Assembly: GCF_030466625.1 (NCBI RefSeq)
Contig: NZ_JADEVT010000023.1
Span: forward strand, 1-35,237
Reading direction: 5' to 3'
Length of the DNA: 35,237 nt
Source of the DNA: Nocardioides sp. ChNu-153
GTDB lineage: Bacteria; Actinomycetota; Actinomycetes; Propionibacteriales; Nocardioidaceae
Each line of letters starts with the position of its first letter. Within the stretch, counting starts at the first letter, position 1. A program made the translations under genes and the position numbers. The notes below the pieces were generated by a model that was given only the letters and a program-made list of their open reading frames with translations, did not search any database and was not told the DNA's origin. Shown one piece after another: positions 7,649-15,859 of the stretch.

Positions 7649-7998
7649 TCGTCGGCGCGTCCGGCGCGAGAAGCACCACCCTGCGTGGTAATCGGGCTGA
7701 AGCGGCGCGCGGGTCGGGACCTTCGTCCCGGACCGGCTAGTCCGGGATGGTCATGCAGGAGGTCCCGGTCCCGGTCCGCCCGAAGGCCCGTGCAAGCGAA
7801 CCTCAAGACGGGCTCAAGGGGTCCGGCGGCGTGCCCTGGACGCCGCGCCGCACCCCGACTGCCGAGGGCGGCGGTCGGATCGCCCCGCAGGAGGTCGACC
7901 GAACCCCTCAGGGCGACGGCGACGACGCCGATCGGAGGGGGGTCGCGACGGACGCGACCCGGCCCGGTGGGCCGTGCCCGTGGAGCGAGGAGGTGGGT
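7649..7998. promoter_or_regulatory. Divergent control region, sigma factor / FlgN-like gene
   Basis: 350 bp without a convincing gene. It holds a perfect 8-bp inverted repeat (7726-7733 / 7740-7747, loop cggcta), two CTCAAG direct repeats near 7804-7820, and a FliA/WhiG-like promoter (listed separately). An open frame crosses part of it from 7747 but has no ribosome site and unlikely composition. Confidence 0.5.
7907..7934 (+). promoter_or_regulatory. Candidate FliA/WhiG-type promoter for the FlgN-like gene
   Basis: CTCA (7907-7910), 16-nt spacer, GCCGATCG (7927-7934). The -10 matches 6 of 8 bases of the WhiG/FliA element GCCGATAA at the proper spacing, about 65 nt before the GTG at 7999. 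The neighbouring sigma factor would be the natural user. Motif-level evidence only. Confidence 0.4.
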
Positions 7999-8631
7999 GT
8001 GGAGGAGCTCTGGATGATCCTCTGGCGCGAGCGCGACCTCCTCGACGCGCTCGCCGACGAGCTCGCGGCGACCGGGCGGGCCCTCGCCGACGGCGGTGCC
8101 GGCCGGACCGGTGGCGCCGCGGCGGGGACCGGGGAGACGGACGCGGTGCTCGCGACCCTGCGGGGCACCGAGCTGCTGCGCGCCGTCGTCGCCGACGACC
8201 TCGCCGCCGGCTTGGGACTCGCGTCCGGGGCGTCGCTGCGCGAGCTCGCCGCCGGCGCACCGGAACCGTGGCGCCACCTCCTCGGCGAGCACCGCATCGC
8301 CCTCGTCGCGCAGACCCGGGCGATCGCGACCCTGGAGGCCGCGGGCCGCGGCGACGGGCTCGATGGCGCCGCGGCCGACGGCGCGGTCCTCGCCGCGGGC
8401 GCAGGTCCGACCGACGGGCCCGGTGGGCGACGTACCCCTGGGAGTCCGCCGGGGGAGGGCGGGGACGTCCTGGTGCTCGACCCGCCGTGGCGCGACGCCG
8501 GGGCCGCCGACGGCGTCGCCGGCACGGACGCCGGCCTCGCGACCGTCGTCGACCTGCGCGAGCGCCGGCGCGCCCGTGCGGCGCGCGCCCCGTCGTACCT
8601 GCAGCGCAGCCTCGTCGACTTCCTGCGCTAG
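7999..8631 (+). CDS. FlgN-like flagellar chaperone
   Basis: 210 aa from GTG at 7999, preceded by GAGGAGG. Helical N-terminal half: 'ELWMILWRERDLLDALADEL', 'TDAVLATLRGTELLRAVVAD', 'ASLRELAAGAPEPWRHLLGE', 'HRIALVAQTRAIATLEA'. This order (LWRER..LL, then E.LRA..VD, then LRELA..AP.PW..LL.EHR) is that of actinobacterial FlgN, the export chaperone for the hook-filament junction proteins FlgK and FlgL. The second half is Gly/Ala/Pro-rich, and the end is SYLQRSLVDFLR. flgK/flgL would be expected next, but the next gene is on the other strand, so this copy is orphaned. The open frame reaches back to 7747 without support. Confidence 0.68.
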   Translation: MEELWMILWRERDLLDALADELAATGRALADGGAGRTGGAAAGTGETDAVLATLRGTELLRAVVADDLAAGLGLASGASLRELAAGAPEPWRHLLGEHRIALVAQTRAIATLEAAGRGDGLDGAAADGAVLAAGAGPTDGPGGRRTPGSPPGEGGDVLVLDPPWRDAGAADGVAGTDAGLATVVDLRERRRARAARAPSYLQRSLVDFLR

Positions 8632-9299
8632 CGGCGCGGGGGCGGCGGGTCGGTCAGCCGCATCTGGGCGGCGATGAGCGCGGCCTGGGTGCGGCGCTTC
8701 ACCCCCAGGCGCGCGAGGAGGTGGGTGATGTGGTTCTTCACCGTCTTCTCCGACAGGAAGAGCTCGTCGGCGATCTCGCGGTTCGTCATCCCCCGGCCGA
8801 CCAGAGCGAGGATGCGCTGCTGCTGCGGGGTGAGGGCGGACGCGTCGGTGTCGGCGCCGCGCTGGGTGCTCTCTCGCAGCCGCTCCATCGCGCGGATCGC
8901 CACCATCGGGTCGATGAGCGAGTGCCCGCTGGCGACGGCGCGCACCCCGCTGAGCAGCGAGCTGCCGCCGATCTCCTTCAGCACGTAGCCGTCCGCGCCC
9001 GCGAGGACCGCGCTCTGCAGCGCCTCGTCGTCGTCGTAGCTCGTGAGGATGAGCGCCCGCATGCCCTCCGTCGCCGCCTTCACCTCCCGGCACAGCTCGA
9101 TGCCGGAGCCGTCGGGCAGACGCGCGTCGAGGACGGCCACGTCGGGCCTGGTCGCGAGGATGCCCTCGAGGCCGGCCGCGACGGTGCCGGCCTCGCCCAC
9201 GACCTCGAGGTCGCCGTCGGACTCCAGCAGCGCGCGGAGGCCCCGACGCACCACCTCGTGGTCGTCGACGAGGAACACGCGCACCGAGGACGTCGTCAT
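8628..9299 (-). CDS. DevR/NarL-type response regulator (orphan)
   Basis: 223 aa from ATG at 9299. Receiver domain 1-120 has acidic pair D12/D13, phosphoacceptor D58 (AVLDARLPDGSG), T86 and K108 (VLKEIGG). A LuxR-type DNA-binding domain spans about 156-215 ('LTPQQQRILALVGRGMTNRE', FLSEKTVKNHITHLLARLGV, KRRTQAA), closest in pattern to DosR/DevR. All phosphorylation residues are present, so it should be activated by a histidine kinase, but no kinase gene is in the window. It overlaps the end of the FlgN-like gene by 4 bp, tail to tail. The open frame to 9578 is not supported. Confidence 0.92.
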   Translation of the reverse strand: MTTSSVRVFLVDDHEVVRRGLRALLESDGDLEVVGEAGTVAAGLEGILATRPDVAVLDARLPDGSGIELCREVKAATEGMRALILTSYDDDEALQSAVLAGADGYVLKEIGGSSLLSGVRAVASGHSLIDPMVAIRAMERLRESTQRGADTDASALTPQQQRILALVGRGMTNREIADELFLSEKTVKNHITHLLARLGVKRRTQAALIAAQMRLTDPPPPRR

Positions 9300-9424
9300 G
9301 GACCCCACTCTGACCCGTCGCCGCCCGTTTGTCCCGTCCGGGCGGCCGGGAGGAGGTGGCGCGGCGGCGAGCGGCGGGTCCGGTACGGCGGACGGTCGGT
9401 CCGAGGGGCAGGTCACAGCGTCAT

Positions 9425-9443
9425 TGGTTGCAATCTGCAACCA
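9425..9443 (+). promoter_or_regulatory. MarR operator 1 (perfect palindrome)
   Basis: TGGTTGCA-ATC-TGCAACCA, perfect 8-bp arms, overlapping the -35 element (TTGCAA, 9428-9433) of the exporter promoter. The downstream MarR gene is the likely binder. Confidence 0.75.
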
Positions 9444-9455
9444 TCGGCGTATGGT
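9428..9455 (+). promoter_or_regulatory. Promoter of the MFS-marR operon
   Basis: TTGCAA (9428-9433), 16-nt spacer, TATGGT (9450-9455), with an untranslated leader of about 60 nt before ATG at 9525. Both elements sit inside the two palindromes, so bound repressor would block RNA polymerase. The remaining part of the 9300-9524 gap shows no gene. Confidence 0.6.
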
Positions 9456-9470
9456 TGCAGATGACAACCA
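9452..9470 (+). promoter_or_regulatory. MarR operator 2 (imperfect palindrome)
   Basis: TGGTTGCA-GAT-GACAACCA: same left arm as operator 1, two mismatches in the right arm. It starts 27 bp downstream of operator 1 and overlaps the -10 element. Confidence 0.65.
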
Positions 9471-9524
9471 ACGCCGCGTGCCCCTCCCGCGGTCCCTGAC
9501 GCTGAGAGAACGAAGGTCCTGCCC

Positions 9525-11231
9525 ATGGTGACGAAGCCGTCCCGGGCGGTCGAGGAACCGACCGCCACCCACCCCCACTCACCGGTCGACCCCGAGGTCC
9601 GCGCCGAGGTGCCCATGACGCACCGCGAGATCCTCACCGTGATGTCGGGCCTGCTGCTCGCGATGTTCGTCGCGATGCTCTCCTCGACCATCGTGACGAA
9701 CGCTCTGCCGAGCATCGTCGTCGACCTCGACGGCGGCGAGGCCGGCTACACGTGGGTCGTCGTCGCCACCCTGCTGACGATGACCGCGTCCACGCCCATC
9801 TGGGGCAAGCTCGCCGACCTCGTCGACAAGAAGCGCCTCGTGCAGGTCGCGCTCGTGACCTACATCGTCGGCTCGGTCGCCGCCGGGTTCGCGCAGGACA
9901 TGGGCGCGCTCATCGCCGCCCGCGCCGTCACCGGCCTCGGCGTCGGTGGCATGACCGCCCTCGTCATGGTCGTCATCGCCTCGATCGTCACCCCGCGCGA
10001 GCGCGGCCGCTACTCCGGCTACATCGGCGCCGTCTTCGCGATGGCGACAGTGAGCGGCCCGCTCATCGGCGGCTTCGTCGTCGACGCGCCCGGCCTGGGC
10101 TGGCGCTGGACCTTCTGGATCGGCGTCCCCGTCGCGCTGGTCGCCCTCGTCGTGCTGCAGCGCACGCTGCACCTGCCCGCCCCCGCCCCGCGCGCCGGCG
10201 GCTCCCGGACGCGGATCGACTACCCGGGTGCCCTGCTCATCGTCGGCGGCGTCTCGGTGCTGCTCGCCTGGGTCTCGCTCGCCGGCCACCAGTTCGACTG
10301 GGCCTCGCCCACCACCGCGCTCATGGTCGTCGGCGGTCTGCTCCTGCTCGCCGCCGCCGTGGTCGTGGAGAAGCGCGTCGCGGAGCCCATCATCCCGCTG
10401 CGCCTCTTCGCCGACCGCACCACGACGCTGGCCACCCTGGCCTCCGTCATGGTCGGTGTCGCGATGTTCGGCTCGACGGTCTACCTGTCGCAGTACTTCC
10501 AGATCGCCCGCGGCATGAGCCCGACCCACGCCGGGCTCATGTCGACCCCGATGGTCGTCGGCCTCTTCCTCTCCAGCGTCGTCACCGGCCGCGTCATCTC
10601 CGAGACGGGCCGCTGGAAGCGGTTCCTCGTCTCCGGCATGGTCGCCGTCGTCATCGGCCTGGGCCTGCTGTCGACCATCGACGAGACCACCTCGCTGGTG
10701 CGGATCGGCGCCTTCATGGTCGTCCTCGGCGTCGGGCTGGGCGCCACGATGCAGAACCTCGTGCTCGCCGTGCAGAACCAGACGGCCCAGCGGGACATGG
10801 GCGCGGCCAGCGCCCTCGTCACGTTCTTCCGCTCGATCGGTGGGTCCGCCGGCGTCGCCGCCCTCGGGGCGCTGCTCGGCCACCGCGTCGCGGACAGCGT
10901 GACCGACGGCCTCGCGCGCCTCGGCATCGAGGCCGGCGGTTCCAGCACGGCCCTGCCCGACCTCGACACGCTGCCCGGCCCCGTCCGCGACGTGTTCCAG
11001 GGGGCGTACGGCGACGCCACCGCCCTGCTGTTCCTCGTGGCCGTGCCGTTCGCCGTCGTGGCCCTGCTGCTCGTCTCGGCGATCCGCGAGGTGCCGCTGC
11101 GCACCACGCTCGACGTGGCCTCCGACGGGACCTCCGCCCCGGAGGCGGCTGACGCCGCTCCCGACGCGAGCCCGGCCGCACCGGCCGCGGGGGGCGGGGA
11201 GCGCCGTACCGAGGTGGGCGCACGACGATGA
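9525..11231 (+). CDS. MFS multidrug exporter, DHA2 (EmrB/QacA) family
   Basis: 568 aa, ATG with a GAAGG ribosome site. Cytosolic N-tail of about 35 residues, then a run of about 14 hydrophobic helices (first 'ILTVMSGLLLAMFVAMLSST'). Motif A between TM2 and TM3 reads GKLADLVDKKR. The TM5 antiporter motif region reads AVFAMATVSGPLIGGF. The C-terminal tail of about 40 residues is Ala/Pro/Asp-rich. Such proteins expel drugs or toxic compounds using the proton gradient. It is first of a two-gene operon with marR (4-bp ATGA overlap), under a promoter covered by two palindromic operators. Confidence 0.93.
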   Translation: MVTKPSRAVEEPTATHPHSPVDPEVRAEVPMTHREILTVMSGLLLAMFVAMLSSTIVTNALPSIVVDLDGGEAGYTWVVVATLLTMTASTPIWGKLADLVDKKRLVQVALVTYIVGSVAAGFAQDMGALIAARAVTGLGVGGMTALVMVVIASIVTPRERGRYSGYIGAVFAMATVSGPLIGGFVVDAPGLGWRWTFWIGVPVALVALVVLQRTLHLPAPAPRAGGSRTRIDYPGALLIVGGVSVLLAWVSLAGHQFDWASPTTALMVVGGLLLLAAAVVVEKRVAEPIIPLRLFADRTTTLATLASVMVGVAMFGSTVYLSQYFQIARGMSPTHAGLMSTPMVVGLFLSSVVTGRVISETGRWKRFLVSGMVAVVIGLGLLSTIDETTSLVRIGAFMVVLGVGLGATMQNLVLAVQNQTAQRDMGAASALVTFFRSIGGSAGVAALGALLGHRVADSVTDGLARLGIEAGGSSTALPDLDTLPGPVRDVFQGAYGDATALLFLVAVPFAVVALLLVSAIREVPLRTTLDVASDGTSAPEAADAAPDASPAAPAAGGGERRTEVGARR

Positions 11232-11692
11232 CGGACATCGACCTGACCGTGCTCGGCGATCTCGAGCACGAGATCTGGGTGCTCCTGCGGCGCGTGCGCC
11301 GCAGCGTCGCCGAGCGCGGTCACGCCGTGGCGCCGGGCCTGTCGGCCCTGGGGTACGGCGTGCTCGACCAGCTCGCGCGCGACGGCTCCGGGCGGGCGGC
11401 CGACATCGGGTGCACGCTCGGGGTCGACAAGGGGGCCATGAGCCGCACGGTCCACCAGCTCGTGGACCTCGGCCTCGTCGAGCGGACCACCGACCCGGAC
11501 GACGCCCGGGCCCTGGTGCTCGGGCTGACCGACATGGCCCGCGAGCGTCTCGCGGAGGTCAACGCGGCCCGCCGGTCACGCTTCGTCGGGGCGATGGCGG
11601 GCTGGACGAACGAGGAGCTCGCCGACCTCGTCGCGGGACTGACCCGCTACAACACCACCGTCGAGCCCGCCCTGGTGCAGCGCCAGGTCTAG
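11228..11692 (+). CDS. MarR-family transcriptional repressor
   Basis: 154 aa; its ATG overlaps the exporter stop (ATGA), so translation is coupled. Winged helix-turn-helix at about 38-100: 'GYGVLDQLARDGSGRAADIG', DKGAMSRTVHQLVDLGLVER, with wing TTDPDDARALVLGLT. The flanking helices form the dimer interface. Probably represses its own operon through the palindromes at 9425-9470 and is released by a ligand of the exporter. Ligand unknown. It ends 8 bp before the convergent alpha-glucosidase gene. Confidence 0.93.
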   Translation: MTDIDLTVLGDLEHEIWVLLRRVRRSVAERGHAVAPGLSALGYGVLDQLARDGSGRAADIGCTLGVDKGAMSRTVHQLVDLGLVERTTDPDDARALVLGLTDMARERLAEVNAARRSRFVGAMAGWTNEELADLVAGLTRYNTTVEPALVQRQV

Positions 11693-11700
11693 CCGGGAGC

Positions 11701-13419
11701 TCAGTCGTCGAGGAACCAGGCGGCGGTGTCGGGCGCGAGGGTGCCCGTCGGGTCGACGCCGCTGCTCAGCACCAGCGCGCCCACCCCGTCGGGCAGCCCC
11801 ACGGGCGCGCTGCCCGCGTTGAGCACGCAGACCAGCGGCCCGCGGCGGTAGGCGAAGACGTCGGCGCCGGCGTCGAGGATCTCGACCTCCTCGCCGGCGG
11901 TCAGGGCGAAGGTGCGGCGGGCGGCCAGGGCGCGGCGGTAGAACTCGAGCGTCGAGCCCACGGCCCCGGTCTGCGCGGCGACGCTGAGGGGAGCCCACCC
12001 GTCGGGCTGGGGCAACCACGGCTGGCTGCCGGCGGCCGCCGGCCCGAAGGCGTACGGCGGCTCCTCGTCGCCCCACGGGATCGGCACCCGGCAGCCGTCG
12101 CGACCGATGTCGGGCTTCGCCGTGTCCTTCGTGCGGAACCACGACGGGTCGGTGCGGTCCTCGGGCGCGACCTCGACCTGCTCGAGGCCGAGCTCCTCGC
12201 CCTGGTAGAGGTACGCCGAGCCCGGCAGGCCCAGCATCGCCAGGGTCGCGGCACGGCCCCGGGCCAGGCCGAGCTCGCCCCCGCCGTACCGGGTCACGTG
12301 GCGCACCACGTCGTGGTTGCTCAGCACCCAGGTGGGGGTCGCGCCGTACGGCAGCAGCGACGGAAGCGTCTCGGTGACGACCTCGGCGAACTCCTCGGCC
12401 GACCAGGCCGCCGAGAGCCAGTGGAAGTTGAACGACTGCTGCAGCTCGTCGGGGCGCACGTAGCGGGCGATCGCCTCGGCGGTGCGGGCCCACGACTCGG
12501 CGACGGCCATGCGCCGGCCCCGCGGGGAGTCGTCGTAGTCGGCGAGCACGCGGTGCCAGCGGCGGTAGACCTCGTGCACCTCCGGCTGGTCCCACATCGG
12601 CTCGTCGAGACCGGCGAGCTCGACCATCGATGCCGGGCCGTCGGCGTCCGGGTCGGGCAGCTCGGTGTCGGGCAGGCCCTCCTCCTTGAACAGGCCGTGG
12701 GCGACGTCGACGCGGAACCCGTCGACGCCCCGGTCGAGCCAGAAGCGCAGCACCGACTCGAACTCGTCGCCGACCTCGGGGTTGCGCCAGTTCAGGTCGG
12801 GCTGGGTGGAGTCGAAGAGGTGGAGGTACCACTGCCCGGGGGTGCCGTCGGCCTCGGTGACGCGGGTCCACGCATCACCGCCGAAGACGCTCGGCCAGTT
12901 GTTGGGCGGCAGGTCGCCGTCCTCGCCGCGGCCCTCGACGAACATGTAACGGGCCCGCTCCGGGCTGCCCGGTCCGGCCGCGAGGGCGGCCTGGAACCAG
13001 GGGTGCCGGTCGGAGGTGTGGTTCGGCACGAGGTCGACGATCACCTTGAGGCCGAGCTCGTGGGCCCGGGCCAGCAGGTCGTCGGCGTCCGAGAGCGAGC
13101 CGAAGAGCGGGTCGACGTCGCGGTAGTCCGCCACGTCGTACCCGTGGTCGCGCTGCGGGGACGTGTAGAACGGCGTGATCCACAGGGCGTCGACGCCGAG
13201 GTCGCGCAGGTGCGGCAGGCGCGAGGTGATGCCCGGGAGGTCGCCCACCCCGTCCCCGTCGCCGTCCGCGAAGCTGCGCACGTACACCTGGTAGACGACC
13301 GCGTGCCGCCACCAGGCGCCGTCCTCGGGCACGGCCGAACCGCCCGGGGTGCCGCCCGAGGTGCTGGGGGAGGGGGTCGACGGGGAGCTTGGATCGTTCA
13401 CAGCGACCATGCCCGCCAT
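11701..13419 (-). CDS. GH13 alpha-glucosidase (oligo-1,6-glucosidase type)
   Basis: 572 aa from ATG at 13419 (MAGMVAVND; ATG at 13410 is equally possible). Complete GH13 barrel: 'WWRHAVVYQVYVRSFADGDG', DALWITPFYTSPQRDHGYDV, DLVPNHTSD, nucleophile Asp in GFRVDVAHG, acid/base Glu in MAVAESWA, third Asp in LSNHDVVRH. The C-terminal beta domain ends AAWFLDD. Hydrolyses terminal alpha-glucosidic bonds of maltose- or isomaltose-type oligosaccharides; the linkage cannot be fixed from motifs. No signal peptide, so intracellular. It follows the photolyase gene by 43 bp on the same strand. Confidence 0.93.
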   Translation of the reverse strand: MAGMVAVNDPSSPSTPSPSTSGGTPGGSAVPEDGAWWRHAVVYQVYVRSFADGDGDGVGDLPGITSRLPHLRDLGVDALWITPFYTSPQRDHGYDVADYRDVDPLFGSLSDADDLLARAHELGLKVIVDLVPNHTSDRHPWFQAALAAGPGSPERARYMFVEGRGEDGDLPPNNWPSVFGGDAWTRVTEADGTPGQWYLHLFDSTQPDLNWRNPEVGDEFESVLRFWLDRGVDGFRVDVAHGLFKEEGLPDTELPDPDADGPASMVELAGLDEPMWDQPEVHEVYRRWHRVLADYDDSPRGRRMAVAESWARTAEAIARYVRPDELQQSFNFHWLSAAWSAEEFAEVVTETLPSLLPYGATPTWVLSNHDVVRHVTRYGGGELGLARGRAATLAMLGLPGSAYLYQGEELGLEQVEVAPEDRTDPSWFRTKDTAKPDIGRDGCRVPIPWGDEEPPYAFGPAAAGSQPWLPQPDGWAPLSVAAQTGAVGSTLEFYRRALAARRTFALTAGEEVEILDAGADVFAYRRGPLVCVLNAGSAPVGLPDGVGALVLSSGVDPTGTLAPDTAAWFLDD

Positions 13420-13462
13420 CGTGGCACAGCGCGGAAGGCCGGGGAGCCGGCGGAGGCCGCCC

Positions 13463-14836
13463 TCAGCGCCGGATGGCCTCCCAGCGGTCGAGGGCCTCGA
13501 CGCGCTCGGCCTTGTGGTCGACCATCGGCGCCGGGTAGCCGACCGCCGTCCGGTCCTCCGGGGCGGGGTCGTGGACGTCCGCGCCGTCACCCAGCCCCGC
13601 CAGCTCGGGCACCCAGCGCCGCACGTAGGCGCCCTGCGGGTCGAACTTGCGGCCCTGCGAGGTGGGGTTGAAGACCCGGAAGAAGGGCGAGGCGTCGGTG
13701 CCGCTGCCGGCGGTCCACTGCCAGCCGTGGTTGTTGGACGCGAGGTCGCCGTCGACGAGCCAGTGCAGGAAGTGGCGCGCGCCGTGCTGCCACTCCACGT
13801 GCAGGTCCTTGACGAGGAAGCTGGCCGTGATCATCCGCACGCGGTTGTGCATCCAGCCGGCGCCCCGCAGCTGGCGCATCCCGGCGTCGACGATCGGGAA
13901 GCCGGTGCGGCCCTCGCACCAGGCCTCGAACGCCTCGCCGGGCGACTCGTAGGCCATCTGGGCGTACTCGGGCCTCAGGTAGTGGCGGGCCGAGTCGGGG
14001 CGGCGGTGCAGCACGTCGGCGTAGAACTCCCGCCACGCCAGCTCCGTGCGGTAGGTGGTGCGGCTCCGCCCGGCCGAGCGGCCCAGGTCGGCCAGCATCG
14101 TGCGCGGGTGGATCTCGCCCCACTTCAGGTGCACCGACATCTTCGAGGTCGCGTCGAGGTCGGGCCGGTCGCGGGTCTCGGCGTACTCGTCGAGGTGGTC
14201 GGCGACGTACGCCGCCCAGCGCTGCGCCGCGGCCTCCTCGCCGGCGTCGGGCAGCCGCAGCCCCTCGGGCAGCTCCACCTCGGGGACGTCCGCCGTGTCC
14301 TGCAGCGTCAGGCCCCGCAGGCGGGTGGGGGCGGGGGCCGGGGCGTCCCAGCCGTGGTCGGCCCAGGCGCGGGAGAAGGGGGTGAAGACGGCGTACGCCG
14401 AGTCGTCGGCCTTGCGCACGCTCCCCGGCGGGACGGCGTACGGCGAGCCGGTGCGGACGAGCTCGACGCCGTGCTCCGCGAGGGCCTCCGCGACCCGCTC
14501 GTCGCGTGCCGCGCCGTACGGGTTGAAGTCGGCGCTGACGTGGACGGTCGCGGCGCCGACCTCGCGGGCCGCGGCGACCACCCGCTCGACGGGGTCCCCG
14601 TGGAGCACCGCCAGTCGCGCGTCGTGGGCGCGCAGGGAGGCGTCGAGGGCGCGCAGGGCGGCGCCCAGGTGGGACCGGCGGGAGACCCCGGCCGGGTCCC
14701 ACAGCGCCGGGTCGAGGACGAAGAGCGGGAGGACCCCGTCGGCCTCGCAGGCGGCGAGCAGCGCGGGGTTGTCGCCGAGACGCAGGTCGCGGCGGAACCA
14801 CATGACGGCGTGGTCGGCGGTGTGGTCGGCGGGCAC
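13463..14836 (-). CDS. Deoxyribodipyrimidine photolyase
   Basis: 457 aa from GTG at 14836 (MPADHTADHAVMWFRRDLRL). N-terminal photolyase domain about 10-170 with WFRRDLRLGDNPAL and 'SADFNPYGAARDERVAEAL'. FAD-binding domain about 240-450 with KMSVHLKWGEIHPRT, 'ELAWREFYADVLHRRP', AGMRQLRGAGWMHNRVRM, and NNHGWQWTAGSGTDASPFFR. These are class I CPD photolyase/cryptochrome signatures; the enzyme uses blue light and FAD to split pyrimidine dimers. The frame is open to 14908, but GTG at 14836 gives the family length. It diverges from ideR with an 83-bp gap. Confidence 0.93.
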   Translation of the reverse strand: MPADHTADHAVMWFRRDLRLGDNPALLAACEADGVLPLFVLDPALWDPAGVSRRSHLGAALRALDASLRAHDARLAVLHGDPVERVVAAAREVGAATVHVSADFNPYGAARDERVAEALAEHGVELVRTGSPYAVPPGSVRKADDSAYAVFTPFSRAWADHGWDAPAPAPTRLRGLTLQDTADVPEVELPEGLRLPDAGEEAAAQRWAAYVADHLDEYAETRDRPDLDATSKMSVHLKWGEIHPRTMLADLGRSAGRSRTTYRTELAWREFYADVLHRRPDSARHYLRPEYAQMAYESPGEAFEAWCEGRTGFPIVDAGMRQLRGAGWMHNRVRMITASFLVKDLHVEWQHGARHFLHWLVDGDLASNNHGWQWTAGSGTDASPFFRVFNPTSQGRKFDPQGAYVRRWVPELAGLGDGADVHDPAPEDRTAVGYPAPMVDHKAERVEALDRWEAIRR

Positions 14837-14919
14837 CCGACCAGCCTGCCAGGAGGCGGAAGGAGCGGCCCCGGCTCGCGGTTCTGCGCCCGTCGGCGCC
14901 GTAGGCAAGAATGGGTCTC

Positions 14920-15606
14920 GTGAGCGATCTCATCGACACCACCGAGATGTACCTGCGCACGATCTACGAGCTCGTCGAGGAGGGGATCGTCCCGCTGCGG
15001 GCGCGCATCGCGGAGCGTCTCCACCAGTCGGGCCCGACCGTGTCGCAGACGGTCGCGCGCATGGAGCGCGACGGCCTGCTCACCGTCGAGGGCGACCGCC
15101 ACCTCGAGCTCACCGACGACGGGCGCCGCCTGGCCGTGCGCGTCATGCGCAAGCACCGGCTCGCCGAGCGGCTGCTGACCGACATCATCGGCCTCGACTG
15201 GGAGCTCGTGCACGCGGAGGCGTGCCGCTGGGAGCACGTGATGAGCGAGACCGTCGAGCGGCGCCTGCTCGAGCTGCTCGACAACCCCACCGAGTCGCCG
15301 TACGGCAACCCCATCCCGGGTCTCGACGAGCTGGGTCAGGTCCAGTCGGCCGAGGAGTTCATGCAGGGCGTCGAGTCGCTGCAGGCCGTCGCCGGGGAGA
15401 GCGAGGCGCTCGTGCACGTGCGGCGGATCTCCGAGGAGATGCAGAAGGACGAGACGCTGATGAGCGCGCTGCGCCGCGTCGGCGCCCTGCCCGACAAGAC
15501 CGTCACGGTCGTCGCCACCTCCGAGGGCGTGCTCGTCGGCTCCGGCGGCGAGACCGCCGAGATCTTCCCCGAGGCGGCCGAGCACATCTTCGTGCGCCGC
15601 AGTTGA
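14920..15606 (+). CDS. Iron-dependent repressor IdeR (DtxR family)
   Basis: 228 aa from GTG at 14920. With this start, every IdeR metal ligand falls on its classical number: M10, H79, E83, H98, C102, E105 and H106. This supports the start over ATG at 14911 and supports iron (IdeR/DtxR) over manganese (MntR). DNA-binding helix: SGPTVSQTVARMERDGLL. The C-terminal SH3-like domain ends FPEAAEHIFVRRS. Fe2+-bound IdeR represses siderophore and uptake genes. An AAGAAT -10-like box ends 7 nt before GTG, suggesting a leaderless mRNA. No clear IdeR box was seen in the window. Confidence 0.95.
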   Translation: MSDLIDTTEMYLRTIYELVEEGIVPLRARIAERLHQSGPTVSQTVARMERDGLLTVEGDRHLELTDDGRRLAVRVMRKHRLAERLLTDIIGLDWELVHAEACRWEHVMSETVERRLLELLDNPTESPYGNPIPGLDELGQVQSAEEFMQGVESLQAVAGESEALVHVRRISEEMQKDETLMSALRRVGALPDKTVTVVATSEGVLVGSGGETAEIFPEAAEHIFVRRS

Positions 15607-15695
15607 GCGCCGTCGGGCCGGTCCTGGGCGGGAACGGAGGATTTCCAGAGGTTCCCTTGAGGTCGGGGCGGTCGTTCGTCGGTAGCGTCGTGCGT

Positions 15696-15730
15696 GCGTC
15701 GCCCCTCGCGGGGAGGGTGAGGGGCGACGC
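15696..15730. promoter_or_regulatory. Long hairpin in the ideR downstream gap
   Basis: A perfect 12-bp stem (15696-15707 with 15719-15730) and 11-nt loop, 90 nt past the ideR stop and 130 nt before the next start. It has no U-tract. It could end ideR transcription or lie in the leader of the next gene. A second dyad (GGGAAC 15630-15635 / GTTCCC 15651-15656) lies upstream. The 253-bp gap 15607-15859 holds no gene. Confidence 0.55.
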
Positions 15731-15859
15731 GAACACCGGCCCGGCACGCCACCCGTCCGCGGGGAGGAGCGTGGTCCAGACCGGTGTGACCCCCACCTGG
15801 TCGGTTCGTTGAGGTCGGCGCCGAGGGTGAGGGCCCCTCGCCGGCCGGGAGGACCACCT

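Noticed and set aside
15631..15654. SigE/SigR-type promoter GGAAC...GTT before the gene at 15860
   Set aside because: The spacer of 15 nt is too short for that sigma class, and the match is explained by a dyad.
15657..15688. Vegetative promoter TTGAGG...TAGCGT downstream of ideR
   Set aside because: The 20-bp spacing is too long for a normal sigma-70 promoter; not enough to call.
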